This document shows positions 36,373-49,992 of a stretch of DNA of 64,000 nt, in pieces. Made by a program: the position numbers and the translations under genes. How positions within the stretch are numbered: the stretch's first letter is position 1; each line of letters opens with the position of its first letter. The stretch covers positions 13,572,910 through 13,636,909 of the forward strand of contig NC_089724.1 of assembly GCF_035083965.1 (NCBI RefSeq), read 5' to 3'. Below the pieces are notes generated by a model, which was given only the letters and a program-made list of their open reading frames with translations, was not told the DNA's origin and did no database searches. Source of the stretch: Branchiostoma lanceolatum. Its lineage: Eukaryota > Chordata > Leptocardii > Amphioxiformes > Branchiostomatidae.

Positions 36373-38383
36373 ATGGCAGAGGCATCTACCCAGACCACGG
36401 TTTCACTGGATGAAGGACGAAACCATGCAATCGGGGAACATTTGACGGGAACGTTGGATGATTTCCGTCAGATGGTCGAACGGTACAAAAAGATCGCAGA
36501 CGACTTATCGGAGCAAGGCAGAGAGACTGGCCAGGCATGCGCAGAAAGCCCACAGGGTTATCTCCCACCTGGCAGTGTTTGGGACCAGATCGCCGCAGCG
36601 AGTGAGCAGAGCATGGGACTTCGTTCGGCAAAATCCAATCATTATGGACGGTGAGTAAGGCAAGCCTAGTCTTGAAAGGCGAGCAGGGGAAATATCTATT
36701 CGGCCAAATATTTACCTTCGTGAAAACGTCAGTATTGTTGTCGGTTTGTTTGATCCCTCTGGATCGGATATAAGGTTGGTCCGGGGGAGGAAATGGTGTT
36801 TCTGGAGACTTGCAGGATGGGAATGATGGTTTGACCCGGGTCCAAAGTTGTTGCGGCAAGCTTAAGTTTTAGTTTTGAAACAGAATTTTCGAACCTGGCA
36901 TTTAAACTTCTTGCAAAGTGCAATAGGAGCCTGGCAGGAGAGACAAAGCATTGCCAATGGTACCCTGTACATTTAGTTAATTGCCCCTAAGAACAAGTAT
37001 TAAATAAGTGGGGGAATTTTTGCCAATTCCCGTCAAGAGTTTCCTTCTCTAGGGTTTGTTTCTCCTTTTCATTTACGCGTACGCGTTTGATCCTTTGCAA
37101 GTTTTTATTTTTATTTTCCAGGGGCTATCAAAGCTATTGTGAAGTTGCTGGAGGAGGCGGGGCGGTACATGGATGTCCAAATCGTGCGTCTCTTCATGGG
37201 AGAAATCGCGCGGATGATCCCGAAGAAGAAGGATTATGAAGAGGAGCTGAGGTCCATCACAGACTGCCTGAAGCTCTGTGAGGAGAAGATGTCACAGATA
37301 GAGGCCTATGTCTCACAGGTAATTAAGCTAATGCTGGACCACTGTGTGTTACCGAAGCAATATCTTTATACACTATTCAGTTACTCGACATCTTGTCAAA
37401 TAATCGAGACCCAAGTCCATATTTCTATTACTAAAATTGTCACAAACATATCAGCGCTGTCGAGAAATCCTTTTACGCGGATAGTATGTTCTCTTGTGAT
37501 GGGTTCTTGAGCTTGGCCAGGGTGCGGTGCAGTGCATGATATTTCATTACATCACGCAGGTTACAGCTCTGTGTGACCGCATCCTGGAGTGTAACGGCCA
37601 GGACACCGCTCTCCAGCGGCAGTTCGACACGGCCACACGGCGTGCAGATCTGGAGATGACAGACTGCCAAGCACGTCTGAAGAAGGCAGAGAAAGAAATC
37701 AACAACCTGGTGGAGAAGGTCAAGGTCAGAAAGAGGGATGAAGGCGCAGGTGAGTTTATTGTTAGCCTGTGTTTACACAAGCTCTCGGCCGGAGGTTACT
37801 GACCCCCAGGGGGATGGCGGTCACAGGACCGGCTGGCCACTAGGAGCGCGATTCGTCAGGCTAAGTTTATTGTCTGTCTTTTGAAATCTTGTGTCTGTCT
37901 GATTCCACCCTCGTCAGTCTGAGGTCATGATGGACGGATTGATTGTATCAACGGTATCAAACTGTTATCTGTTCCAGAGTATATTGATATGAAAATAACT
38001 ATAACCTTTGTTTTACAGGACTGGCGTGGATTGGAAGTGGGACTATACTGTTGGCTGTAGGTGGCTCAGGATTGCTCTACTGGAACAAGGCACTGACGCA
38101 AGGTCGAACATCTGCGCTGTTCAGTGTCGCCCTTGTCGGTGTCCTCATGGTGGTTTTGGCGAGTGCAGAACAAGAGGGCTACAAGAAGCTGCTGAAGGAG
38201 CTGCAGGGTCTCCAGAAGAAGAAGGAGGACCTGGAGAGCAGTCTGCAGGAGCTGAGCAGGAAGCTGGAGTCAGAGGCCAGAGCGGTGGAGACCTTGAGTA
38301 GGGAGCGAGACACCTTGTCACCTGACGAGCTGGACGATCAATCCCTGCAGGTGTTGCCGAACCCATGTCCATGTCAAGTTTGA
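36373..38383 (+). pseudogene. Copy B of the helical / two-hydrophobic-segment / coiled-coil family, 1-nt frameshift in exon 1
   Basis: Exons 36373-36650, 37122-37318, 37560-37749 and 38019-38383 match copy A in order, phases and, for exons 2 and 3, exact length. Shared stretches include EEAGRY, TRRADLE and K-x-RKRDEG. Exon 4 again gives two hydrophobic segments (IGSGTILLAVGGSGLLYW and LFSVALVGVLMVVLA) and a coiled coil, but a shorter tail than copy A. In exon 1 the frame from the ATG matches copy A up to WDQIAAA. Then the matching frame (SRAWDFVRQN, like copy A NRALQFVQEN) is shifted by one base; an extra A at about 36601 explains it, and skipping it also gives the phase needed at the 36650 donor. 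It is a pseudogene unless this base is an assembly error; without it the protein would be 342 aa. A MITE sits in intron 3. Confidence 0.8.
37763..37863. mobile_element. 101-bp TAGCC-ended MITE in copy B intron 3
   Basis: It starts TAGCCTGTGTTTACACAA and ends CACTAGGAGCGCGATT...CAGGCTA. AGTTTATTGT flanks it at 37753-37762 and 37864-37873 (9-10 bp, perfect). Same family as 12430-12506. Confidence 0.88.
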
Positions 38384-39681
38384 TAATTGTGTAGTCCATT
38401 CAGTTGATACGTGTACTGTACCACAGAACCAAGTCGATAGCGAAAAAAGATAATGAATATATCAGATTAATCCGACAGTATCAGTGATACGGTTTTGATT
38501 TCAATGTCGAGAACAGGTGAAACAGGAAATGTGACCTGTTTTGGTAGCCTTGCAATCCATGGCCTGCTTTTAACCTTTACAATACTGATATCCAGAACAC
38601 GAACGTTTAATGTGCGTTGAACAAATATTTGTAGATACAGTGACCCATTTGGACCACTACCATCTCCAGTAAATGTTCTTCTTACCTACCCTTATAATTA
38701 GCCATCTCAAACCCCCAGCCAGTCATAGTGACGGCATGGTATATTATAATGATGGACAAGCGCCTTGTCGCATGAGAATGATATCATTGCTAGAACTTTT
38801 ATTCCAAAAAATATCTCTCAAGTAATATACTGTACAAACACAATATTCCTAAACAAGCTGCACACCTCGGCCAACACTGTAAAGCTACATTGTATGTTAC
38901 TCCATTTTATGGTGATATTAGTAACACTTCGCACGATTTACACATGTATTCTGAATCTGACTGACTTGGAGTCCGATGTATCTTACATCTAAGACTATAA
39001 TGCAATGTTCTGCAGTGTTGTTTACAAAAGCCGAGTTTTCAGAAATAGATTGGCATTAACGTAAATTCTGCTGCATGTGTTCCTTTCACATGGACGGTTT
39101 TCATTACATGGTTCTGACAATAATCACACTTTTCGATATGTTAGAAAAATCGCCATTGTATATATAGCTGTCAGGCTTGGTGTACTAGATATTACTCCAT
39201 TCATGGCAGGAATAGTACATGGACACACAAAATATGTGCTTTGTTAAAATGATGACATTTTGCCTTTGTAAAAGATCGGCCTGTACTTGTTTGTACTATC
39301 GTTGTTACATTTTCATATTATTCTTCACTGGACAAGCACACGAGGACAGTAGCTATAGTTTCTTTTCAGGCTCTTCCATCTGGTTTGACACTTTGGACGG
39401 AGTGAATAGGTGGAAATGTGTCATAAACTTAAGCCAAACCCTTGGCTCTAGGGGCTCTAGCTCGTTCTTTACCGGTAAGCGACTGTGATAACAGTGTTGT
39501 TGTTGACGTCGACACCCTGGTAACTTCAGAACGGATCCTAAACTCATTAGTATATTGGACGCATGTACTTGGCACTAGGACCGTTCTCACATAGGGCAGT
39601 CTTTAGATTGGAAAGTCATGGTCATATATGCTCTACCTAAGATTGGAACGGAAATGTCTGTTTGTTACAAACTGCACGTTG
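38384..39681. other. Intergenic between convergent copy B and the coiled-coil gene
   Basis: No supported exon, repeat or canonical poly(A) signal was found. Confidence 0.4.
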
Positions 39682-42600
39682 TCATTCCTCCTCGTCGGTG
39701 TCCTCTGAAGAGTATAGTTTAGGCACGGGATCGTCACTGTTCATGGACTGCCACGAGTCGCTGTCACTGACGTCATCTTCGTCATCAGACCCCGCCCTGG
39801 ACGACGCGGGGGAGGACACCTCGCTGAACGTGTCGATGTTCGTGTCATCTAAGAGAGGCAGGAAACTTCAAGTCAGAATAAGAAAGCATATCTGGACGTC
39901 TGGACTCTGAATAAAATCCTAATTCATAATATAGTACCATGCCAGATTTTGATAACCATTCAAACAACACGTGTATCTATTTCATTTAATTGCGAATACA
40001 ACTTACGCGGTACAGAAAATCAAATGACGAAGAACATACGCAAAGCGAGCCAGGAATAACCTACAAAAGACTAAACTTACCCGCTTCGTGTATAATGTTC
40101 TTTGCCTCTTGTAGGACGGACTTCACCATTTTCTTCTTTGGCTTGGCATCTGGGCAAGGAAAGGAAAACAAGAATGGTTGTAAAACAATTAAATGGATCG
40201 CAAGTATGCTTACTCATGATAGCCTTGGTGCAATATTCCCACCGTGATTTTTCCGCGTTTTGGTGATGCCATGAAATGAACATTGCAACTGCTGGACAGC
40301 GTATGACTGCCTGCATGTCACACGGTACTGCAGTACCCACCTGGTGACGAATCGGTCTCCAGCAGTACTGTATCTATCCCGTCCATGAGCGGGTCCTTAA
40401 GTTCCACCGGCCGTGTTCCCGTCGGTTTCAGAATACTAGCAAACTTCTTCACGTTTATGGCTCTCTGTGCCGCTTGTCTCCACCTCTTCTTCGGTGGTTT
40501 TGACTTTCTTCTTAGCTTCGTTTTCGGGACCATGTCTTTGTTTAAGTCCTCGGGAAGTCCATAAATATGACGCGTCAACTTTTCCGTTTCCACACTCTTC
40601 CACGTGACGTACTGAGACCGGAATCTCTGTAATTGTTCGTCCTCGTACTTCTGCCGCACGTCCGCCAACTGTTTCTTCTGCGTCTCGATTGTTTCCATAA
40701 GTCTTTTCTTTCTCTGTTGCACGTCCTTGGCGTACCTCTTGACTTCCTCCAGTTGGATGTCCTCCAGTTTCTGCAGTATGAAGTTCCTGCGCTGTTTCTG
40801 CCACGTGTCGTTCAGGTAGACCGACTTCAGTTTGGTGTAGGTTTGAACTTCGCGGTGGGTCAAGATGTGCTCCGATTTCCAGTGAGGTAGACCGCCCTGA
40901 GATCTGGAAGAAGAAGAGGTTTTCGAAAGATTAGATACATGTATTGGCAAAACATATTGAATGGAAAGCATTCACTATTGTTGCGCTGTAATGGTTACGA
41001 CCATGTTTTGATGAAAAATATAAGATAGTATCCAAAAAGCAGCTTTAAGACGACAACAAAACTGTCAATATCACATCTCGGATATTAAAGAAATATCATT
41101 GCCTAATAAAAGTCATATTTGGACTAAAAACACAGGAACGTGATTCCCACATGTACCTCAGCGCCGCTGTTTGCGGACAGGAGCTGTTCTTCTTGTTCTT
41201 CCCGTCCGAGGTGGTCTGGGCCCGCTGAGGTAACGTCACCTTGTTACGGCTCCGAGTGAGGTCCGGGCAGCTCCGAGCACTGTTCTTCTGGTCAGGCCGT
41301 CCGCTGAGGAATATGTATAAGTTAGCCTTTGCCTTTCAGTCAGTTGAAATCCAACAGGAGGGGGAGGGGTGGAAATGTAGGGCGGGAGGAGGAAAGAAAT
41401 AAGGAAAATGGGACTTACTTGATGGTTGGCGGGAGCTTGTTTCTCCCGACTGTTTCTGCTCTTGCCTCGGCCCAGCCCTTGGCGAAGGTCTTGGACTTGT
41501 TCGAGTTTGAAGCACATGTAGAAACGCCTGCTGTACTACCTGTTGAAATATACAGTCATGTGTATCAATGTCTAGCAACAGTACATCAAACTACTGTACG
41601 GTATGAGAATATGAGGTTTTCAACTTAAGTCTGAAATCAACTGATCAACAGTGAGCTTACGGAACAATAGTCGAACAACTCAACCTACATGCAAGGAATG
41701 GTTTCAAATAAACAAATGCCTAAGAACAGGTAATGCCTGTGTAACATGAGCTAACAATCGCTTGACATGACTTCTGTGGATGACCCCGGTGCTTTGTTTG
41801 TCTCACGTACCTGTTTGCACGAAGAGGTTATTTATCTTAGGCAGTGTTGGTGCTGCTTGGCGTGAAGACGTGTGTTTGGTCGGCTTGACGGCGTGATCTG
41901 GAGCGGACGCCACCTCTCGGGATATTCTGTCTCCTGAGGTTATATAGGAAACTCACATTAGCAAAACTTTGAACTGCACGTCAGACCGAATCCATTAGAT
42001 GTGCCGCCGGGTTTCTCACAGTTTGTACTCTCATTTAGCCTGAGTGTCATCCTCGGTTTCAGTTCCAGGCTCTACCTTCACCAGGTAGAGCCTGGAACTG
42101 AAACAGGATGACACTCAGGCTACTCTCATTGACATCCTTGTCCGTTCTGACACGTTGCCTGTCATTTTCCTGCGCATACGTCTATGTCATAATAATGTCA
42201 TGCCACCTGTACAAGTCTAGCCGTCTTTCACTTACATTTCTTACGAAACCTAATACGATTCAAGACGTAAATGCAGTGGCGTATCCCTAGCAACGTTGTA
42301 TTAACTGTGTAAATATTACAGATAAATAAACTGCTGCTTCTGCCATCACAAGCACGACCAACTCCTTTCCGACCCCTGAGAACAAATAAACCCTACACGT
42401 TTTTATCAATGACCCATCAATCAATCAACAAACGAATCATCAGCAAGTAAACAAAACTACTATATGCAGAAGATAGCAGAACAGATGCATAACCCACCCT
42501 GTCGTTTCTTCTCGTTCTCTCTCCTGTTGGGACTGGTGTACGTCTGTCGCCGGGTCCTCCCGTCCCGCTCGCCGGGTCGCCATCTGACGTGCTGCGGCTT

Positions 42601-45600
42601 GTCCCTCTGTGGTCTGGGCGGTCTGGGTGGCGCTGCTCCGGTCAGACTGAGGGGGAAACACAACAAACCGTCAGAAAATCCATGAAAGCTAACATCTACG
42701 AACACTACGGCACAGGCCGTAGACTCCAGACGAAGACTGTAAAATTCTGCTCAAACAGACAGGCCTGTTAGCAGAGGTTAGCAGACTGTAGTGGAAGGCT
42801 GTAAAATTAACAGACAGGCTAGTTACCTCAGACTAGTGGCAGAGAACAGTGGCATTTGCCACGTCTTTTAGAAACCACGGAAGCCGTCAAGTATTGAATT
42901 TTAGGTCGATAGCACAAGGACGCGGTAAAGTAACAAGACAGTAAACTTGACAAAGGCAGCAGTGAGTACACTTGAAAACAACACTTGCCACTTCTCCACT
43001 ATGGGCGGCAGAAATCCTAAGTAAGGCTCGCGATCACTGTTGGCGTTCCATGAAGTTGGTGCAAAACTCATGGGTTTGAATCCCATTACCGCTCACAAGT
43101 TCGAATCCGGTAACCATAGGAACATAGCATAACCGTATTCGGGATGTTGGAAGATTGCAGTTCGTCTCTCCTGCGGTATTTAGCTAAACGTGGCCAGTTG
43201 TCAGCGAAAGAGTTGCCGTAGCGTTGAGAATAAACAGAGGTTGATCTTTGGTCGCCCCAGTAACACGCCAAGCAAATATGGTTCGTGAAGAACAGGTAAG
43301 AATTTCTGGTTGAGTCAGTGCAGGTGACATGTGTTAGCCTGATAGGTGACACACACACCTAAGCTGACAATGGCGAAGGGCTTGAAAACACATTCACCGG
43401 AATGGAGTGCAGAGGTAGTCTCAAACTGCAGACCTGCGACTGTCGCGAGTTACGACAAAAGTACTGATAAAAACACTGATATAGAGTCGGAAAAACTCAG
43501 AATTCTTGCAGAAAACGAAAAAAAAAAAAACTCAGAAAACGTCCACGACTCTCTATTTTGTTGTGTATACCTCATGTTTCAAGGTTTCATCTGCATTTTG
43601 CCTAGGTTTAACCATCCGGCTACAGGCCCGGATTTCCAGGCTACTGAAAGGTAACGCACAGAACAATTGGCCCTGAGAAAATGTGCAAACATAACGGGTA
43701 GCTTCGTATGGATCATTGGGAAGTCTCCATAGCAGACGGTGCGTCAAGACAAGCTCTATTAGTCACCTGCTGCTATTAGCGGATCTCCGGTGAGTGGGTA
43801 GGGGCGGGGCTATCATAGGACCCAAAACAACGCGTCTGAAGCATTTACTAAGATTCTGTTATGCAACAGTAAATAACGCTTGTAGAATAACACGAAGCTT
43901 ATCTTACAACACAGCCCTACCCCCCATGGGTCCACAACTCTACAGTTGACATATTCAATCATGCCTACATTAATCTACGTCATGTTCGATTAATCAATGG
44001 CACTTATACGTACGCATGATATCAGACCTCATCAATTCATAACTTGTGCCAACTGAACAAATACACAATGATGGCGAAAACGATAAAACTTTGAAATAAA
44101 TTCTTGTCCTCCTATGGAGACACCAGAACGCTATGTAGGTGTAAGTAGGCCTGTCCGATTTCGGTCGACTTGAAGTCTGAAACAGATCGGTCTATTCTTT
44201 CACATTTTATAAGATGTCCGTGAAATTTGTTTTCACATCGCCTTAAAGTAAGGTTAAACCGTTCTGCCCACTGTTGTGTTAAGGACGGATCCAGAGGCAC
44301 TTAGATTACCGTAGGGATTATGTACCTTCTGTAGTTACCAAGACTCTCTACGTAAGACGTGTTCAAATGGTTAGAACACAACAAAGTACATCGGCTTGTA
44401 ACTCATGGCACGGACCGCAAAAACAGTCGGGAATTTGAGCGGGGTTGTAAGATAACCAGAGTTGCTTTGATTTGACACATTGATGTACAAAGTGGTTTGA
44501 CATCCAAACCTACCGCCTATGACAGCTCTCTTCACAACATGAATAGTAACCAAGAAACATCACAGATAAAAGCAACCAAACAAACAACGCCACCTAGATA
44601 GCGTGGAAAAGCTACGATCTTACCGTTCACGTTTTTGTGCGTAAACATTGCGGGTACAGTTTAATGCACAACTGATTTTGCACAACTAATTTCATCCACG
44701 AGGTTTTCGGTCTGTCGCCAACGACAAACAGTGACCATGTAGTCACAGCACCATGGCATGTAGTGCAACAAACGACAACAAAGGTAACGTGCACGGCAGG
44801 TCGACTTTGGGATGAAAAGGCAACATATCACAAAACACCACAGAGACTAAATTTCATTTTCAGGCTTGAAAATTGGGACAAGCTTTTCAACCTGAGGACG
44901 TTCTTACTGCGAGGAGAATGCGTTACTGGACAGTATTTTGATATGGTCCACAAATGACAAAAGGACAGGGGAAAAAACTAAATGGGTGGTGATTCTGACC
45001 AGCAAACAGTAATAGTCAGTAAATAAGGGATGAAACAAACCAAAGGTAGGACATATTGCAGGGCTGGTTAAGTTTATCTGGGGCATTACTAAACGTAGTA
45101 GCACTGAATAAAGAAAGGCAAAAGTCAACGTCAACCACAGCAAAAAGAATCTACAGGGAACGAAAGAACGAAGTGTACATCTTTATTACCAAAACACTGA
45201 ACTGTTTCTCCACCGGTACGGCTGGACGATATGCACACCAGGAATAAATAACTCAAGCAAGAATTTGATTTATAAACTATCTGACCCAAAAGTCACAACA
45301 AGAAAGCAACACGACCATTGTTAAAAGGCTTTGTTATCGGAGGTCACAGGGCCACAATGTCGAACATGACCTTAGAGAAAGCCAAAAGACTGCTACGAGC
45401 AATTCACTCAAACAAATTGCCCGAATTTATCAACACTATTGTGATACATGTCAGAGCGATCATCGATGAGAACGTAAAGTGTCACATCACACGCAAGATG
45501 GGGAAGACTTCACGTCACACAGAAGGAACCGAAGTCTTGTACCTGCTCGAATTCGTGCTTCTTGTCGATCTGGTAAACCCCAGTGAGGTTCTTGATACTG

Positions 45601-48600
45601 GAGTAATCGTGGATACGTTATCTGGGAGACTTCGGGCAGGAGCCCCTAACAGCGGGGGGAGCCGGGCCTGTCCCATCGGTCCTCCCGCAGCTGGCGGCGT
45701 CAGACGACGCTTGCGCCGACGTGACCGACTCTTGAAAGGTAAAGAAGGGAAGTAAGGCATCTTATCACACGGTCTGTGCGTTTGTATGGGATGCCTCTCT
45801 GTTTGGCTGCGTGGTTACCATGGTGACAAACGACTTATAGATGACACGCATGTGTATGTTATCGTTCGCCGACCGGTGGGCGTGTGTGCCGTAACCATAC
45901 AGGTGCTCGCAATGCACCACGGGAGGGGACATTAAATGACCATACATTACAGTTGATGGCAGTACCTGCCCTACTAAACGTCGAAAGTCATGTAACCTTG
46001 GACCGCTAATAATCAGCTAACCAGACCTGCAGGAGGAAACAACTGTAGCAACCGTGGCTGAGCAAATGTGATTTGTTGTATGGTATATATGCATTTATTG
46101 TACACCAGATTTTTGTTCAATTCAACATTTTTAGACCTTGGTTGCCACCCTATTTAGTTTTCCGTACTCACCACTATTTTCGGAGGGAGCGAGTATGGGA
46201 TCCGGAGCCCCGGTTGATTAAATAGGATGGCACACAGGCTAATTACTGTACTCATCTGTTGATACATTTTCACCTAAATGTATACGAACAGGACAGCCGG
46301 CATGAGAACCCTATCCTATAGCTTGATAAGCGTAATGTAGTCATTGTCGAAAACAACATTCATGTAGGTACTTCTGTTCTCACGTTCAAGTGTAACGTTA
46401 CGTCTTGGTTTGTCATCCTAGCGACTTGTACTGAACTGTGCAATAAAAGTCTTTCTTCCATTATCACACGGCGTGTTTGCTGACGCCGGCGACTATCAGA
46501 AGGAGACGTGATGTTTGCACAGTGAGTCTGCGCACGGCTGGCTCTCAGTAGTAAGACCTCAGTCAAACAGAGCCATTGTCTGTGCAGGTGAGCGGACAGG
46601 TAATTTTCCCAGACAAACATCTCACCATACCCCGTTGCTTGGGTAGTTTGGGTGTGTGCCGCCCACAGTAGCTAGTTTCACGCTATGTAGAATACATGTC
46701 ATGATAAGTATATATGTATAGTAATTATCGAGCTGGGGTAAGGGCCATTAGGTAATAGCAATGTGTAATAGTGGTGGGACCAGGTGCCGTCAGTCCACGG
46801 GCCAGGGGCTAGGCGTTCATTGTGTATGGTGCTAGCTGACGCATGCGCGATGGAACGTTTATCGAACAACTTGCCATTGAAGACACTTGGTCAATAAAGC
46901 CAATGGTCAATAAAGTCTGTTCCTCAGCCATCTCAGATTTGCAAAAAAATCACGGTGTACCGGGTCATCAAAGATAGACACAATATAGAACTGCCGTGGG
47001 ACTAAGTACTCTTATCTTTTACGCCATTGTTGCGATAGTATTTACATGGACGTAATCTGTAGTTTCAAGAAACATTGCCAATGTGTTAGCCCTATCTTTA
47101 GTACAACAATGAAATACTAGAGTCAATTCCATGTCACTGAGAGGGTTTTCAGATGATATTGCTAATAAGTTTGAACAATTTTAGAGAAAAGACTATTTCA
47201 GTCAAAATAATTCCAGACCGTTCAAACAATTAGAAATGAAAGTTTGAACATGTTTGAACTCATCTATATATTCTGGAAATATTATGAAAGTATTTGCACA
47301 AATATCTCTTTATTTAGAACAGTTTTCAGACATCTGTGTGATTGTTCTACTGTTGGAACATGTTCCAACATTTTGCATCATTCTCAAAATGGTAGATTTG
47401 GGTTATTGCCCCCATAAAAGTAGGTGCTAATCAGGCTCTATTGTCTGCCTCTGTATATTTTTAGATTTCACGTCTGGACACTGGCAACTCTTTTGTCTTT
47501 AGGTGTCTATGCATGGCACCTAGGCCTAATCCCCTATACTTTGAAGAGGTGTGTGAATTGCCCTGTTCCCAGCCTACTGACCCAGTTATATCATATTTGT
47601 AGAATGTTGGAACATGTTCAAACAAATGATCAATCTATGTTGCAACAGTTTGGAAACTAATACAAATAATGTGTTCAATGTTGGAAATTTGTTTAACCTA
47701 TTGGAACACAGCAGAAAATATTTATAACACCAAATAAATGTTGGAAATTGTTCTTAACAGTTACTTATCTCACATAGATTGTTACAAAGGTTTTGTAAAT
47801 GTTAGAACAAAAGGCAACAAACACCCTCTCGGTAATGTGGAATTGACTCTATTCTCCTCGTCTATATCTTTCCTAAAATTAGTTTGTGAAGACTTATATT
47901 CGTACATACCCATCACCGTATAAAAAACACTGATTTAAATACACTCTTCGCTAAAACAGAAATACCTAGGGTTTCCAACATTCAATAGCGATTGCATGGG
48001 TCAAATTACATACAGAGTCTATTTACAATTCATTTGTTTATTTAGCGTACATACTTTAGAGTTCAAAGCGCGCCGCAATTAAAGTGAGAACACATTTAAT
48101 TTTGAGGGATTTACTGGTGGGAATTGAAAATGTTCCCACGACTCAAACCTTCTAAGCAATTCACAATAAAAAAGTTAAATACTCTCAAATACGTCGTGAG
48201 GAGAGCTGTTGCTAGGGTGGCGTAATATGCCTAGGTATGACTGCTGTGAGTGATTGAAGGTGTTGTCTGCAAGAACGAGACTAAACGCGCCAAATAAATC
48301 ACAGAATCACAAGAAAGAAGCCTGGCGATGATGTATTTCTGTGGTAAAAAAAGCCTGTATAACAGCTAATATGAAAAAGGCGCATTGCTTCTACAAGTCA
48401 ATAAAGTCTGTATGTTCGAATACAAACAGTGTGACGTCATATCTATCACCGCTAGTAACCTCCCATAGCTGGCATTTAGCGCTGTTATGTCCGCACATGT
48501 ATTGTGAAGAGAGGTTGTAATGATACATACATACAACGCAGATGTTTAATATTTGTTAATGGAGGCTTTTCATGGAGAATGTAGGAAAAGGTTCTTGTTA

Positions 48601-49496
48601 AAGCCGCCAAGAGTAGGATAAACCGGTAGGGAAGACTCAAGCAAACAGTTCGCTCCGAGGAAAACCTGATATCAGGACAAGTAACGCGAACGCCGCGCGC
48701 TGGATGAAATGACAAGAAAAACAACCAACAAAAGGTAACCCGGGGTGGTCAAGACGACACTACTAGTAACACACCAACTTTTTCTACCTATTCGGCGACT
48801 TAAAGACTGGGTAGGGAAATACTTAAGGGTCCTCAACACCACAACAAAGCCTTACCTGTAGCCGCTCGGCTCAGGTGCGTCTTTGCATGTTTGTTTAATC
48901 TTAAAGTACCATAGCGACTATGTCAGGACGGCAAATAACGTTTATGATGGCTAGTTTGGTACCTCTCTACGCAGGTATACCCTTAATAAATCCTGCCCAC
49001 CTGAGGGATCCAACACATAAACCCTTACAGCAGGGCGTAATTAATAGAAAAAAACTAGAAACTCAGATGAACGACAAGACAAACACGTCGTAAACAAGGT
49101 CGGTCATGACTGGAATACGATTCAAAAGATAAACCAAAGGCATAACAAAATTTGCGACCTAGAAGCCGTAGACTTGCTCGTATACATTAACGATAATTTC
49201 CTGCCCACGTCGCCAGATGGTAGGAAACATGAATGTTCTCTACAAAACAACCACCTGTTCGGGTCATCCGGAGTCATTTTGAAGCCTACAAAACGGACAC
49301 CTGCAGGAAGGAATCCTGTGAATTCGCACAAAAACAGCGGTACATATTACCTTTCATCAAACGTGGTGCTTGTCCAGGAGCTCAGGGGCTGGGACCACAG
49401 TTTGTCCGGAGCTGACTTGACCAGTCTTCTCTCCTGAGGACTCATGTACATCTTGTACCTCGCGAACGTGGAGGGAGAGTACATCTTCATTGCCAT
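39682..49496 (-). CDS. Basic coiled-coil protein with acidic C-terminal tail (unrecognised)
   Basis: Minus-strand exons 45730-45543, 42646-42498, 41933-41811, 41539-41419, 41303-41157, 40903-40341, 40149-40081 and 39848-39682 keep phase for 508 codons to the TGA at 39682-39684. The N-terminal part is Arg/Pro/Ser-rich and disordered-looking. Exon 40903-40341 carries a long coiled coil (KLEDIQLEEVKRYAKDVQQR, then ETQKKQLADVRQKYEDEQ) and a Lys/Arg patch (KTKLRRKSKPPKKRWRQ). The last exon is acidic (SDDEDDVSDSDSW, SSEDTDEEE). A likely first exon (49496-49351) starts MAMKMYSPSTFARYKMYMSP and ends in phase 2. It cannot join 45730 directly, so at least one small exon is missing from the model; a weak candidate is about 49244-49210. 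No enzyme motif is seen. Such proteins are often cytoskeletal or nuclear, but I cannot assign a function. Confidence 0.72.
42036..42122. mobile_element. 87-bp hairpin MITE in coiled-coil gene intron
   Basis: TAGCCTGAGTGTCATCC...GGATGACACTCAGGCTA are the inverted ends, and the arms almost meet. CTCTCATT flanks it at 42028-42035 and 42123-42130. It is related to 23221-23356. Confidence 0.9.
42647..45542. other. Large intron of the coiled-coil gene
   Basis: No supported exon. It contains TAGCCTG and CAGGCTA fragments (about 43333 and 43640) that look like MITE debris, and an A-run near 43520. Confidence 0.45.
46132..46241. repeat. Decayed MITE related to the 10266 palindrome
   Basis: The left end TAGACCTTGGTTGCCACCCT and right end AGGATGGCACACAGGCTA are inverted with mismatches. 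The middle shares GGGAGCGAGTATGGGA and GGAGCCCCGGT with the 10266 family. No target duplication remains. Confidence 0.65.
46242..49209. other. Non-coding stretch, probably long intron
   Basis: About 47,150-47,800 is AT-rich with many TTGGAACA/TGTTCCAA-like words, but no clear unit. No exon, RNA gene or transposon end is recognised. Confidence 0.4.
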
Positions 49497-49992
49497 AATG
49501 AGCCGCTGTAGAGGGATATCTCTTATCGTGGTACAACAGTGGCTCAGTTCGGGAGGACAGTCAGTGTGAGGCCCGGTCTCAACATATGTGCACACGTACA
49601 CCCGTTACTCCGTAGCACTGCACGCAGCGAATAATCCGAGAAAGTTGTCCAAGAAAACCTCCTGTGTTACTGAACTCAGCCGCGTCCCGTTGTCAAGAGA
49701 AACCACCACTCCAGCCGACATCTCAAAAATCTCATTTCAATAGGAAAAATAAACAGGAACAAATCTCCTTTTCAACCGCTCTCCGTGACGGCGTCATCCT
49801 ACCCCTTAATTGCACATACTTGTAGAGGCTTACCTTCCCGACTCTTCGTAAGTGTTCGGAAAGGCTTTCTCTCCGTTGCACGTATTGTTTTAGCTATTGC
49901 CACATGGATGAAACTGTTCAGAAGCGATTATAAGAAACCATTTGGTGTTGCTTAGCGGCTACTCAGTAAGACATGAACCAAGACAATAAGAC

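Noticed and set aside
43010-43110. tRNA-like B-box words (GGTTTGAATCC, GTTCGAATCC)
   Set aside because: No matching A box, acceptor stem or cloverleaf spacing; the words alone do not make a tRNA gene.
45318-45755. 145-codon plus-strand frame
   Set aside because: It overlaps the phase-consistent minus-strand exon 45543-45730 of the coiled-coil gene; it is an antisense shadow.
48485-48724. Minus-strand frame with hydrophobic stretch
   Set aside because: No splice signals or phase fit with the neighbouring coiled-coil gene, and composition is not convincing.
49122-49331. Minus-strand frame as a full exon of the coiled-coil gene
   Set aside because: An acceptor near 49244 fits the phase of the first exon, but the full-length version ends in the wrong phase with a poor donor; only a short piece ending near 49210 would fit, so it is left out of the firm model.
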